DNA of 64,000 bases from contig NZ_CP149575.1 of NCBI RefSeq assembly GCF_037890675.1, forward strand, positions 1 to 64,000, in the 5' to 3' direction. Made by a program: the position numbers and the translations under genes. The stretch comes from Methylovirgula sp. 4M-Z18 (GTDB lineage: Bacteria; Pseudomonadota; Alphaproteobacteria; Rhizobiales; Beijerinckiaceae). Numbering within the stretch: the first letter of the stretch is position 1; each line of letters opens with the position of its first letter. The notes under the pieces are model-generated. The model did no database searches. It was not told the DNA's origin and saw only the letters and a program-made list of their open reading frames with translations. Of this stretch, positions 27,038-34,828 are shown one piece after another.

Positions 27038-29263
27038 TTAGGTCGTGACAGGTATCTCAATAACCGGACGCAGGGCCTCGAGTTGTTGCGCGTATTTTCT
27101 TACGACCTGGTCATAAAGGTCGCCCAGGTTCTTTGCATGCACGCTGACCACGAGCGCATAGGACAATTCTTCCTTGGGCGCGAAGTCACGTCCGCCCTGG
27201 CGGGCATTGTAGTGAATGTCGAGGACGGGATTGCGCAGCGTCTTGCCCATAAACGACACTCGCGTATGCAAGCAGTTCTCCCACTTCCACGCATCGCGGC
27301 GTAGTTCGTCTTCCATCAAGCCGTTTTGTGTCTTGCCAAAGAAGCTTTTGCTATCGGCGTGCACCTGTTTGGAATCTTTGCGCTTTCGATCGTGTGGCCG
27401 GAATGTCGGCTCAAGACCTGCTCGGGTGTAGTTGCCCGGATGATGCGGGTCAACGCCAGTTGGATAGCAAAGCGTCGCGGTGATTGCGACCTTGCCTGGG
27501 ATGATTTCGGATGGAAGCGGAATTGGCGCACGGATGTAGCGCGACGGCGCGATAGTACCTTGATAAACGACGCGCACAGTATCGTCGCCGCAGAGAACGA
27601 TATCTTCGACTGACCGTGCGACGCGGCCACGCCCGACCTCTTCACAGGGGTGGTCACTCGCTTCGGTCGTATGAACCAGAAGAGCACGGATCGCCAGCAT
27701 GCTTAAGGTATCCCCGAAATGCGCACGCAAGCCGGCCCCCAACCGGAGCACAGACGGAGCAGAGAACGACGTGCCTTCAGTGGCCTCCAGACCAAAAGCT
27801 TTGCCATCGTGAACAACGATGAACGGGCGCTGCAAGCAACCACCAAATTCCACGAAGTCGGGCTTAACCACGCCCGGGCTGCGGCCCGGACCGACGGAAC
27901 TATACGTGCAGCGCTGCCAGGGCCCCTCGTGATTATCGCAAGCCCCAACGGCAAGAGCGTTGACGCAATCTGCCGGGACCTGAATGCGGTTCAGCCCGTC
28001 TTCGGCGGAAAGATGGCCGTTGTTGCCGACGGCAATGGTTGCAAGCGTCTGGCCGCGCGACAGGCGGTCATCGATAACGGCCGTCCAAGCGTGCACGTCG
28101 TCATCTTCGACGGGAGGATACGGACCGATGCTCAGATTGATAAACTGATATTTTTTTTTCCCCACAAGCACCCGGTCGATACGGTCAAGCACTTCGTAGA
28201 GTTCGTGCGGGTCTTGGCCTGGCATAGTGTCCAGCACACGGTAATGATCGACTGGCGCGTAGGGCTGTCTGAGCTCTTTGGAAGGGTCGATATGGCCAAA
28301 CAGGAAGGCTGAGCTAACGCCTACGCCGTGTTTCTGGAATTCGTCGTGCGCATGTCCAATTCCCGGCGGTTCAATCGGCTTAACCCATTTGGTCATTGGG
28401 TGCCCGTGCGGAATGCCGCCGTCAAAGATGGCGACCCGGATGCTCGGATCAAGCGGTCCCTCGATCGGCAATTGCAATGCTTCCATGGGCACACGCGACG
28501 AACGGAAGCTGGGGCGCAAAATGCGCAGCGCCGGCATTTGCCGAAGCGCGCGGACCGGCGTAAACATTGCGATACGACCAGCTAATTCAGCCGGCGCTTC
28601 AAGCTCGACAAAGCACAACCCACCAGCGGCGAAGCGACGATCGAGGGGCTGATCGATACCCATTGTATTGAGATAGTTCCTGAACTGCGTTGTAACGCCA
28701 TTTGCTCCCATGCCGCCATCGCTGTGAAGGACAGCTTCGAAAACAACATCCCCCTTCTTGGGCAACTGGCCCTTGATCTTGTCGCGTATGGTCGGCGCTG
28801 CCACCTCCTCGATGGTCGGCAGATCTTTGGCGCCGGCCGCCTCCTCCTGCCAGCCCGGTAGTGACGAGCGCCACGCGCGGAAGGCCGAGCGCGGGCCCAT
28901 AATGAACAATTCTGTCGTTATCGTTTCTTCCGGTTCGCGCCCCTTGGAGCGCTTCTCAGGCTTAATGCGGCGCGGACGGCTGCCGACAGGCTCAAGCCCA
29001 AGAGTCTGGAAAAGCCGTTCGGGGAAATACGACTTGGCGATATACTCGGGATTAAGGGTGACGGTCGCGACTGCGCGGTCGTTCGGACAAGCCTCTTCGG
29101 GCAGTTGGTCAATACCCCTCACCGCGCGCATTAGCATAGGGGCGATACGGTCGCGGGCCTGGGCGAAAGTGTATGGATGGCTTTTGGGGGCGCCACCACG
29201 GACCCCGGCGACATCCTCGACAAGGCGTTCGCCCTTGCCGAGCAGAAAATTGCGCTTCGTCAT
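27038..29263 (-). CDS. ietS: S8 (subtilisin-like) peptidase, IetS-like
   Basis: A 741-aa serine protease. The catalytic triad is visible: Asp281 in VAIFDGGIPHGH, His312 in FQKHGVGVSSAFLFG and Ser499 in EGTSFSAPSV. The oxyanion Asn lies in AVGNNG (about 414). There is no signal peptide, so it acts in the cytoplasm. The first 270 residues form a separate N-terminal domain, and a C-terminal beta-rich domain follows the protease. It overlaps the AAA ATPase gene by 4 bases (ATGA). This ATPase-subtilisin pairing is the layout of the anti-phage IetAS system, where both proteins are needed. Name given by architecture; a related uncharacterised pair is possible. Confidence 0.82.
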   Translation of the reverse strand: MTKRNFLLGKGERLVEDVAGVRGGAPKSHPYTFAQARDRIAPMLMRAVRGIDQLPEEACPNDRAVATVTLNPEYIAKSYFPERLFQTLGLEPVGSRPRRIKPEKRSKGREPEETITTELFIMGPRSAFRAWRSSLPGWQEEAAGAKDLPTIEEVAAPTIRDKIKGQLPKKGDVVFEAVLHSDGGMGANGVTTQFRNYLNTMGIDQPLDRRFAAGGLCFVELEAPAELAGRIAMFTPVRALRQMPALRILRPSFRSSRVPMEALQLPIEGPLDPSIRVAIFDGGIPHGHPMTKWVKPIEPPGIGHAHDEFQKHGVGVSSAFLFGHIDPSKELRQPYAPVDHYRVLDTMPGQDPHELYEVLDRIDRVLVGKKKYQFINLSIGPYPPVEDDDVHAWTAVIDDRLSRGQTLATIAVGNNGHLSAEDGLNRIQVPADCVNALAVGACDNHEGPWQRCTYSSVGPGRSPGVVKPDFVEFGGCLQRPFIVVHDGKAFGLEATEGTSFSAPSVLRLGAGLRAHFGDTLSMLAIRALLVHTTEASDHPCEEVGRGRVARSVEDIVLCGDDTVRVVYQGTIAPSRYIRAPIPLPSEIIPGKVAITATLCYPTGVDPHHPGNYTRAGLEPTFRPHDRKRKDSKQVHADSKSFFGKTQNGLMEDELRRDAWKWENCLHTRVSFMGKTLRNPVLDIHYNARQGGRDFAPKEELSYALVVSVHAKNLGDLYDQVVRKYAQQLEALRPVIEIPVTT

Positions 29264-30405
29264 GAGGTCTCTTTCGCGCTCCGGCCCTTAGGTTTCGTTT
29301 TCTTTCTTGCTGCGCGCGTGCGGATCGCGTCACGCGAGATTCCGGTCAGTTCACGCGCTTTGCGTTGTGAAAAAAGCCCTTGGTTGACAATCGCCGCCGC
29401 CAAGTGAATGCGACGGGTTTTCGGGATCGATGTATGGGTCAGCAGTCCGGCAAGGCGCTCTTCAAGAGGCGAATGCCCCAACACCGCAGCGCGGCGGGCC
29501 GCCGATAGCTCGCGCTCGATATCGCTAAACGAATACCCTGCGAAGGCGACAGCCAATAAGCGACTCCAATCCGAGATAGCCGGAAAATAGGGCCGAAGCT
29601 GATCTTCAATAAAACGCTCGATGGCGTGTTGGTTCGGCAGCGGAAATGCGATGTGCAGCTCGAAACGGCGCCAGATGGCAGGATCAAGAAGGTCCGGGTG
29701 GTTGGTGGCCGCTAGCAAGATGCCCGATGATGGCCAATCGTCAATTTGCTGGATGAGCACGGTCACGAGGCGCTTCAACTCGCCGATCTCGCCGTGATCG
29801 TCGCGGCGTTTGGCGATAGCGTCCAGTTCGTCAAGCAGCAGAACACAGTCAATTTTCTTAGCATACTCCAAAACATAGCGAAGATTGCTGCCGGTGCGGC
29901 CCAACAGGCTGCTCATCACCGCCGCAAGATCGAGAATAAGAAGCGGTCGCTTGAGCTCACGCGCGAGCCATCGCGCCGCCATGGTCTTGCCTACCCCGGG
30001 CGGCCCGAGGAAGAGACCGGTACGCGTGGGATCAAGACCGGCCCGGCTCAATGCCTGCACGTTACTGCGTTCCTCAACGATTTGTGTCAAGGATGCGGCG
30101 AGATCCGACGAGAATACCGGCTCGTGGTCAAGCACGGGTTCCGCCTCGACGCGCATAAGGTGCATCCGGGAGTCCAAATCGACCGGCATCGGCACTTCCG
30201 CCTGCTTCCGCAGCGGCGAAGCCGATGACGGCGATTCATGCAGGAGCGCCGTGAGCGCATCAGCGAGATGCGGCACCAAAGGATGGTAGCGCTTGGCGGC
30301 ACGACGCAATATGAGATGCACGTCTTGATGCCTGCCGGTCAGGGCAACCCTGGCGAGTTGCAGGAAATCGGCTTCGATGCCATTTTTATTGGTATCTCGG
30401 GTCAT
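29260..30405 (-). CDS. ietA: AAA+ ATPase, IetA-like
   Basis: From ATG at 30405 the protein has 381 aa. The long open frame upstream of that ATG is compositionally poor, so I reject it as coding. Walker A is GPPGVGKT (134-141), Walker B VLLLDELDA (188-196), sensor 1 AATNHPDLLD (about 231) and the arginine finger region WRRFE. The C-terminus is Lys/Arg-rich with a possible small helix-turn-helix (SQRKARELTGISRDAIRTRA). It is coupled to the subtilisin gene by a 4-base overlap. It begins 176 bases after the E1 gene ends, in the same direction, so read-through from the ubiquitin-like operon is possible. Confidence 0.82.
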   Translation of the reverse strand: MTRDTNKNGIEADFLQLARVALTGRHQDVHLILRRAAKRYHPLVPHLADALTALLHESPSSASPLRKQAEVPMPVDLDSRMHLMRVEAEPVLDHEPVFSSDLAASLTQIVEERSNVQALSRAGLDPTRTGLFLGPPGVGKTMAARWLARELKRPLLILDLAAVMSSLLGRTGSNLRYVLEYAKKIDCVLLLDELDAIAKRRDDHGEIGELKRLVTVLIQQIDDWPSSGILLAATNHPDLLDPAIWRRFELHIAFPLPNQHAIERFIEDQLRPYFPAISDWSRLLAVAFAGYSFSDIERELSAARRAAVLGHSPLEERLAGLLTHTSIPKTRRIHLAAAIVNQGLFSQRKARELTGISRDAIRTRAARKKTKPKGRSAKETS

Positions 30406-30581
30406 GTTACTCGCAAGGCATGGGAGTTGATCGGGCGCGTCACCGTACGGGTGAGCGGACGAATTCTCAATCCCGATTTTTTTGTTCGTCCACATACCGG
30501 AATAACCCATTCGACTCAGATATTTGGGTATGGACGAATGTTGCCGGTGACGCGTTGGCAATGCGCCCTCCGCTGCCATCA

Positions 30582-31478
30582 TCAGTGCCCGCCCCTCCGC
30601 AGCTGGTTCCAGATTCGACGCCACCAGGATGGAGGTGGCGCAGCGGCTGCAACCGGCCGCGCGGCAAACTGCTGCTTGCGAATGTCGAAGAGCGGATCGC
30701 CGGTCTCGTCGGCCGGATGATGCGGACAGACATGGTTCTTCAGCAGTTCCATGCGCGGATTTCGCGCTAGCGTTCCCTTGTTACCATCGTAGTCGAGGAA
30801 GACGAAGCCAGGCGGATTTGGATACCAGGGCGTCAAAATCTGTGCCAGCAGGCCAACGGCGGTAGATGCGAGGACACCGTTTGACCATATGACCTGCGGA
30901 CGCGAGCCGGCCGCGCCATAACGCTTGGCTTCCTGCTCCAGCCGCTCGTCGGTGATGAAACCGCAGCACCGCATGCAAGGTGCGCCCGGCATGGACAAGA
31001 TCACCTGGCCGCTGACTAGAAAACCGTACTCGCCAAGATCATGAACATCCATCCCGACATCGACGTAAGGAATCAAATGCCTGCGCGCGAATCGCTCAAG
31101 CTGCTCGCGTTCCTTGAATCCATCGACGGCTCCCAAAATGACGTCGCAAAGCTTAAGATCTTCGACGGCGTTATGCCAGTCGTCGTTAATTGACATGATC
31201 CGGGCATTCGGCTGAAGCCCGCGAATCAAACGTTCGGCAATCGCGACCTTGGGCAAATTGACCGCAACGTCGGCGAGCGTGCCACCGATCAGCCGGTTCG
31301 TGTTTGTATCTTCAATAACGTCGGGATCGGCGTTGATATACCCGCCTATTCCCATATGCGCCGCCTGCTGCACCATGTGCGAGCCACCGCCGCCAAGTCC
31401 AACAATGCCGATAGTGGCGGCATCGAGAATGGCGTCGCTGTCGGCTCCAAGAAAGCTCTGTCGCTCAAGGCGGCTCAT
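30582..31478 (-). CDS. E1-like ThiF-family ubiquitin-like activating enzyme
   Basis: 298 aa from the ATG at 31478, which overlaps the JAB stop as ATGA. The Rossmann ATP-binding motif GIVGLGGGGSH (24-34) and the NADPDVIEDTNTNR segment (49-62) are the E1/ThiF/MoeB signatures for adenylating a C-terminal glycine. Zinc ligands are CMRC (168-171) and C251 in CPHH; Cys172 or Cys111 could be the thioester cysteine. The C-terminus has a Pro/Ala linker and a basic Trp-rich end. With the upstream triple ubiquitin-like, E2-like and JAB genes it completes a conjugation pathway. Nothing nearby suggests thiamine or molybdopterin synthesis. Confidence 0.88.
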   Translation of the reverse strand: MSRLERQSFLGADSDAILDAATIGIVGLGGGGSHMVQQAAHMGIGGYINADPDVIEDTNTNRLIGGTLADVAVNLPKVAIAERLIRGLQPNARIMSINDDWHNAVEDLKLCDVILGAVDGFKEREQLERFARRHLIPYVDVGMDVHDLGEYGFLVSGQVILSMPGAPCMRCCGFITDERLEQEAKRYGAAGSRPQVIWSNGVLASTAVGLLAQILTPWYPNPPGFVFLDYDGNKGTLARNPRMELLKNHVCPHHPADETGDPLFDIRKQQFAARPVAAAAPPPSWWRRIWNQLRRGGH

Positions 31479-31978
31479 GTGGCGCTCCACTGGCGAAGAG
31501 GCATGCCAATTTCAGCGAAACGGGCAATGAATGGATGAGCGGATGCGCGCCCGAGCCATACTTGGCCAAACGCAGCGGTGTCGCTCAACACGATCGCGCC
31601 ATGCACAGCATAGGGCGCGACCGACACGAAATTCGGCACAAACTTCGCGTTCTCACGGATGTCGATGCCGCTAAATACCGGCACGCCGCGGCCACCATGC
31701 GAATGAACATGGAATATCGCGTTGCGCTCATCCATCGCCCATTGGCGCGCACGGCGTATGGCGCCCGCGCTCATCATGGCACCGACGCTCGGATCGTTCA
31801 GATATTCGTCGTCCTGCAGCGGGCGATATTCGCGGGCAAGAATAAGAAGCTCGTCGCGTGCAGCCGAAAGGCCCGCTGCGATGAAGCCGACGCGCTCATG
31901 CGCATAGGTATGCGGCCGGCGAAGATCGGTTCGGATTTCGCTCAGTATTGTGCTTGTAATCTTGAAGCGAATGTTCAT
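31475..31978 (-). CDS. JAB/MPN-domain isopeptidase
   Basis: 167 aa from the ATG at 31978. JAMM zinc protease residues are all present: Glu28 in AHERVGFI, His92-Ser-His94 in FHVHSHGG, then Ser103 and Asp106 in FSGID. The spacing between the second His and Ser is one residue longer than the usual seven. Such proteases trim the ubiquitin-like precursor or remove it from targets. It overlaps the E2-like gene upstream and the E1 gene downstream by 4 bases each, so the four genes are one translationally coupled operon. There is no membrane segment. Confidence 0.88.
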   Translation of the reverse strand: MNIRFKITSTILSEIRTDLRRPHTYAHERVGFIAAGLSAARDELLILAREYRPLQDDEYLNDPSVGAMMSAGAIRRARQWAMDERNAIFHVHSHGGRGVPVFSGIDIRENAKFVPNFVSVAPYAVHGAIVLSDTAAFGQVWLGRASAHPFIARFAEIGMPLRQWSAT

Positions 31979-32307
31979 GTCACCGCCCTCAAATGCGCGC
32001 TCAGCATCTTGGTCCATGGCATGGCCTCGGGCACATGGTTCCAGGACGGCGCCCACCAGTTGCGCTCAACCACGCGATGTTGGTTCCAGTTTGCGCCTCG
32101 GTCTTCGATCTTACGTTCGAAGAACAGCCGCGTGATATAGCCGGAATGTGCGAAGGGCACTAAAAGAAGGTCCATCACATGGGGCTGGTCGCCGGCCATA
32201 AAGCGAAAGGCCGGCAACAGGATCACCGGCTGGCCGCCCTCCTTCAGTAGAACGGCCTCCGGATGCATCGCTGCGATACTGGCAAAGTTGTTGGCGGCGT
32301 CGCTCAC
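31975..32307 (-). CDS. E2-like protein (Prok-E2_E type), cysteine-free
   Basis: I choose GTG at 32307, because it overlaps the stop of the ubiquitin-like gene as GTGA, matching the rest of the operon; a GTG five codons upstream is possible. The 110-aa product has the bacterial E2-family order: strand region VILLPAFRFM, MDLLLVPFAHSGYITRLFFE, then WNQHRV, RNWWAPSWNHVPEAMPWTKML and AHLRAV. Operon position also fits Prok-E2_E. It contains no cysteine at all, so it cannot form a thioester like a standard E2. It may be a scaffold, use another nucleophile, or have lost transfer activity. Assignment rests on pattern and context. Confidence 0.72.
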   Translation of the reverse strand: MSDAANNFASIAAMHPEAVLLKEGGQPVILLPAFRFMAGDQPHVMDLLLVPFAHSGYITRLFFERKIEDRGANWNQHRVVERNWWAPSWNHVPEAMPWTKMLSAHLRAVT

Positions 32308-33008
32308 GAAGAGCCCCCGCACGGCACCTGCTCGAAGAACTTCATGCCGTCCTTCACCCGGAGCTTCCCTTCCGGCTTCAGCGGCATGAGGTGACCCTCG
32401 TTGTTGATGTATTCGAGAACGTACCCCTCCTGAACCGCGAACAGCTGCTTGAGCTGCTGGGTCGAGTAGGTGCCACGAGGAATTTCGCGCGGGTCGTTTT
32501 CGAAGAAGACGGTGATAAGCCGCTTTTCGGTGTACAGATGCTCCGTGCCGGCCTTGTCAAGGTCCAGCACATCGTTCGGGCCAAGATCGATGTCCGTGCC
32601 GTCGCGTTCCACCACCAGCGCCTCGTCGCTATGAACATGGCAGAGGAGGCGCAGTTCCGGCTCGGGAATGGCGTTGACGCCCCATTCGTAACTGTGCCCA
32701 TTGAGGGTGAAGCGGAAGATGCGGTCGCCTTTGAACGCACGAAACTCTTCGGTGCCCTCCATGCGAAGGTCCACCGTCTCGTCGAGGCCGACCGACCGGC
32801 TGCCGTGGCGAAGAAGCTGGATGAGCACATAATCGCCCGCCGGCTTAGCGCCTGCCTTGTCAAGGATGTGATCCCCTTTCGGTGTCGGATCCTTGAAAGA
32901 CACCTTCGTGCCATTCACCAGGGTAAAGAACTGCCCATCCAAACCCGCGCCACGGGACGCCTGGGGCTGGGTATTGTGGCTTGCGCCACCCGTTATTACA
33001 TTTTCCAT
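32304..33008 (-). CDS. Multi-ubiquitin-like protein with three beta-grasp repeats
   Basis: The start is ATG at 33008 (MENVITGG) with AAAGGGTG upstream; an in-frame start 23 codons earlier would lie across the promoter. The 234-aa protein fits Multi_ubiq: beta-grasp units at about 27-95 (FFTLVNGTKVSFKD onward), 97-160 (FRFTLNGHSYEWG onward) and 164-227 (ITVFFENDPREIP onward). It ends VPCGGSS, with Gly231-Gly232 followed by two residues, as in a precursor needing trimming before activation. It is the first gene of the E2-JAB-E1 operon and diverges from the XRE/ImmA pair over shared operators. The conjugation targets are unknown. Confidence 0.87.
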   Translation of the reverse strand: MENVITGGASHNTQPQASRGAGLDGQFFTLVNGTKVSFKDPTPKGDHILDKAGAKPAGDYVLIQLLRHGSRSVGLDETVDLRMEGTEEFRAFKGDRIFRFTLNGHSYEWGVNAIPEPELRLLCHVHSDEALVVERDGTDIDLGPNDVLDLDKAGTEHLYTEKRLITVFFENDPREIPRGTYSTQQLKQLFAVQEGYVLEYINNEGHLMPLKPEGKLRVKDGMKFFEQVPCGGSS

Positions 33009-33058
33009 CGAAAGCACCCTTTCGTTTGGCTCCGGCCCTTTGCCGGCCCTCGAGTGAT

Positions 33059-33133
33059 TAGATATTGCGACATGCAAAGAATGTCAAGCACATTCTTGGC
33101 ATGATTGACATTCTTTGCAAGAATGCCTAAAAT
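33059..33133. promoter_or_regulatory. Mirror-image divergent promoters with shared operators
   Basis: The perfect 15-bp inverted repeat TGCAAAGAATGTCAA / TTGACATTCTTTGCA lies at 33073-33087 and 33105-33119. Each arm ends in a -35 box. Rightward: TTGACA 33105-33110, 17-base spacer, TAAAAT 33128-33133. Leftward: TTGACA 33087-33082, 17-base spacer, TATCTA 33064-33059. Two smaller palindromes overlap the arms: AGAATGT-N4-ACATTCT (33079-33096) and CATTCTT-N3-AAGAATG (33109-33125). They are likely operators for the XRE protein. Confidence 0.8.
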
Positions 33134-33169
33134 GTTTAGCTGGATCAATCACTTTGAAGGAGAACAGCG

Positions 33170-33574
33170 ATGGCCAGAAAAAGCGTGGCGGCAGACGTCG
33201 GACTCACGCTGGGACAATATCTTACCTCGATACGTGAGGACCGCGAGCTTTCGCAACGTGACGTCGAGAGAGCGACCAACAAGGTGGTATCGAATGCCTA
33301 TTTAAGCCAGATCGAGAACGATCTTATAAAAAAGCCGAGCCCAAACGTTCTGCACGCGCTCGCGGAGGCGTACGGAGTGAGTTACGAAAACTTGATGGAA
33401 CGTGCCGGCTTCGTCGTACCAACACGGTCGCGTGCCGGCGCAGAGCGGCGACATGGCCGGGTCGCGACTTTCGCCGACCACAATTTGACCGCCGAGGAAG
33501 AGGCCGAACTCGTCAAATTCCTAGGCTATCTACGAAGCAGCAGGAAGAAAACTGGTGGCCAAAGCGGACGATAG
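33170..33574 (+). CDS. XRE-family helix-turn-helix repressor
   Basis: 134 aa, with an AAGGAGAA ribosome-binding site. The lambda-type HTH spans about residues 14-70 (LGQYLTSIREDRELSQRDVERATNKVVSNAYLSQIEN). The C-terminal tail (FADHNLTAEEEAELVKFLGYL) is typical of repressors cleaved or removed by a partner ImmA/IrrE peptidase. Its gene overlaps that peptidase gene by 20 bases. It should bind the palindromes in the divergent region and control itself and the ubiquitin-like operon. Confidence 0.85.
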   Translation: MARKSVAADVGLTLGQYLTSIREDRELSQRDVERATNKVVSNAYLSQIENDLIKKPSPNVLHALAEAYGVSYENLMERAGFVVPTRSRAGAERRHGRVATFADHNLTAEEEAELVKFLGYLRSSRKKTGGQSGR

Positions 33575-34466
33575 CAGTCTCGACCCCGAGCAGTTGCACG
33601 CCGTGCATTCAGCTGCGCGGCGTGCCCTGGACCGCGCTTCCGGCTGGGGCATCCTGCCCACCCCGATCCCGATTATTCTTGAGGCCGCCAAGCTCAAAGT
33701 TGCCCCCGCCAGTGCCTTCGATCCCCGCAGGATCATGGACTATCTGATTGGCAAGACCGAGCGTGTGGCACGGGCCATCAAATCGGCAATCTCCAAGACC
33801 TTCGGCATTTTAGACGCCGATGAATCTCTAATCCATATTGACCACACGGTGCATGAATCGAAGCAGAACTTTCTGAAGCTGCATGAGGCCGGACATCACG
33901 AGCTTCCCACGCATCGAAAGCTCTTCCGCTTTTTCCAAGACTGTGAAAAGACCCTCGCCCCGGATATCTCCGATCTGTTCGAACGCGAAGCCAACAACTT
34001 TGCCAGATTCGTCCTCTTTCAGGGAGACGGCTTCCGTACGATGGCTGCGGATCATCCGTTTGGTATCAAGACACCGATGAAGCTGGCAAAAGAATTTGGC
34101 GCATCAATTTACGCATCGTGCCGTGAATATGCGCGGACCAATCATCGGCCCTGCGCGGTATATGTCCTCGATCCCATCGTCTTTTGCGAAGGGGTCGGCG
34201 CGCGTGCGGATGTGCGCAGAATTGAAACCTCCCCTCTATTCCGGCAGCAATTCGGTCAACCCACAGAACAGGCGATCACGCTCGATGATTCTCTGGGGCG
34301 TGCGCTGCCGGTAGGTAAGCGCATGACCCGGCCGACTACTGTTTCCATCACTGATCGCAATGGCCAAGCGCATGAATGCATCGCGGAGGCCTTCGATACA
34401 ACGTACAACATATTGATCCTGGTCTGTCCGGTGAAGGCCCTGAGCAAAAGAACCGTCATCTTCTAG
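33555..34466 (+). CDS. ImmA/IrrE-family metallopeptidase
   Basis: Start GTG at 33555, inside the end of the XRE gene. 303 aa. The zinc motif HEAGH is in FLKLHEAGHHELPTHRKLF (about 109-127), and the third ligand Glu is in EREANNFARFVLF (about 149). Relatives cleave an XRE repressor after DNA damage or another signal and thereby switch on the neighbouring genes. The C-terminal 150 residues form a separate domain with conserved GRALPVGKRMTRP, perhaps a sensor. Together with the upstream repressor this is a ready-made induction switch for the ubiquitin-like operon. Confidence 0.85.
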   Translation: MAKADDSSLDPEQLHAVHSAARRALDRASGWGILPTPIPIILEAAKLKVAPASAFDPRRIMDYLIGKTERVARAIKSAISKTFGILDADESLIHIDHTVHESKQNFLKLHEAGHHELPTHRKLFRFFQDCEKTLAPDISDLFEREANNFARFVLFQGDGFRTMAADHPFGIKTPMKLAKEFGASIYASCREYARTNHRPCAVYVLDPIVFCEGVGARADVRRIETSPLFRQQFGQPTEQAITLDDSLGRALPVGKRMTRPTTVSITDRNGQAHECIAEAFDTTYNILILVCPVKALSKRTVIF

Positions 34467-34783
34467 ACGTCGGGCGCGGGCGCAAAATCGCTCGGAACTC
34501 CGGTCGGTTGAGGGGATCCCGCCCCTGCCTTAACTTACGAATGTTCTCCTCGACGCCGCTATGCTTGACAAACCGGATCGCACCGTTGCTGCTGATAACC
34601 GCTAGTTTCCGTCTCCGGTTGCTCCAGGCTCGCCCGGCGAACCGTGTGCGCGGTAAGCTGCGAAGCAAACCGCCACCGGTGTTCTATACCGAGGCAAGTG
34701 TCGGGTACGGCGCTTTGTCTCGCCCAATCCTGGACTGACTGGATTTGAACGAGAGGACGCTGAGCGAGGCGCGCGCGAGCCTG
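34467..34783. other. Intergenic stretch before the ISL3 scar
   Basis: About 320 bases downstream of the ImmA gene. Short minus-strand frames exist, one reading AVISSNGAIRFVKHSG, but I do not recognise them. Probably debris associated with the adjacent ISL3 remnant. Confidence 0.3.
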
Positions 34784-34828
34784 CTGTCACTTTCCATTTA
34801 ATCAGGCTCTTCCTCACATTTTGTGGCG
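34784..34828. repeat. 45-bp direct repeat, copy 1
   Basis: Matches 39084-39128 at 41 of 45 positions in the same orientation. The first 21 bases (…CTTTCCATTTAATCA) precede an ISL3-type end that begins GGCTCTTCCTCA at 34805. Confidence 0.7.

Noticed and set aside
30582-31478. ThiF-family gene considered as thiamine or molybdopterin biosynthesis
   Set aside because: No thi or moa genes lie nearby, and it is coupled by overlap to JAB and multi-UBL genes.
30582-31978. E1 and JAB genes considered as a CBASS or BilABCD system
   Set aside because: There is no cyclic-nucleotide synthase gene or single-UBL protein, and the gene order with a triple UBL protein and a cysteine-free E2-like protein differs.
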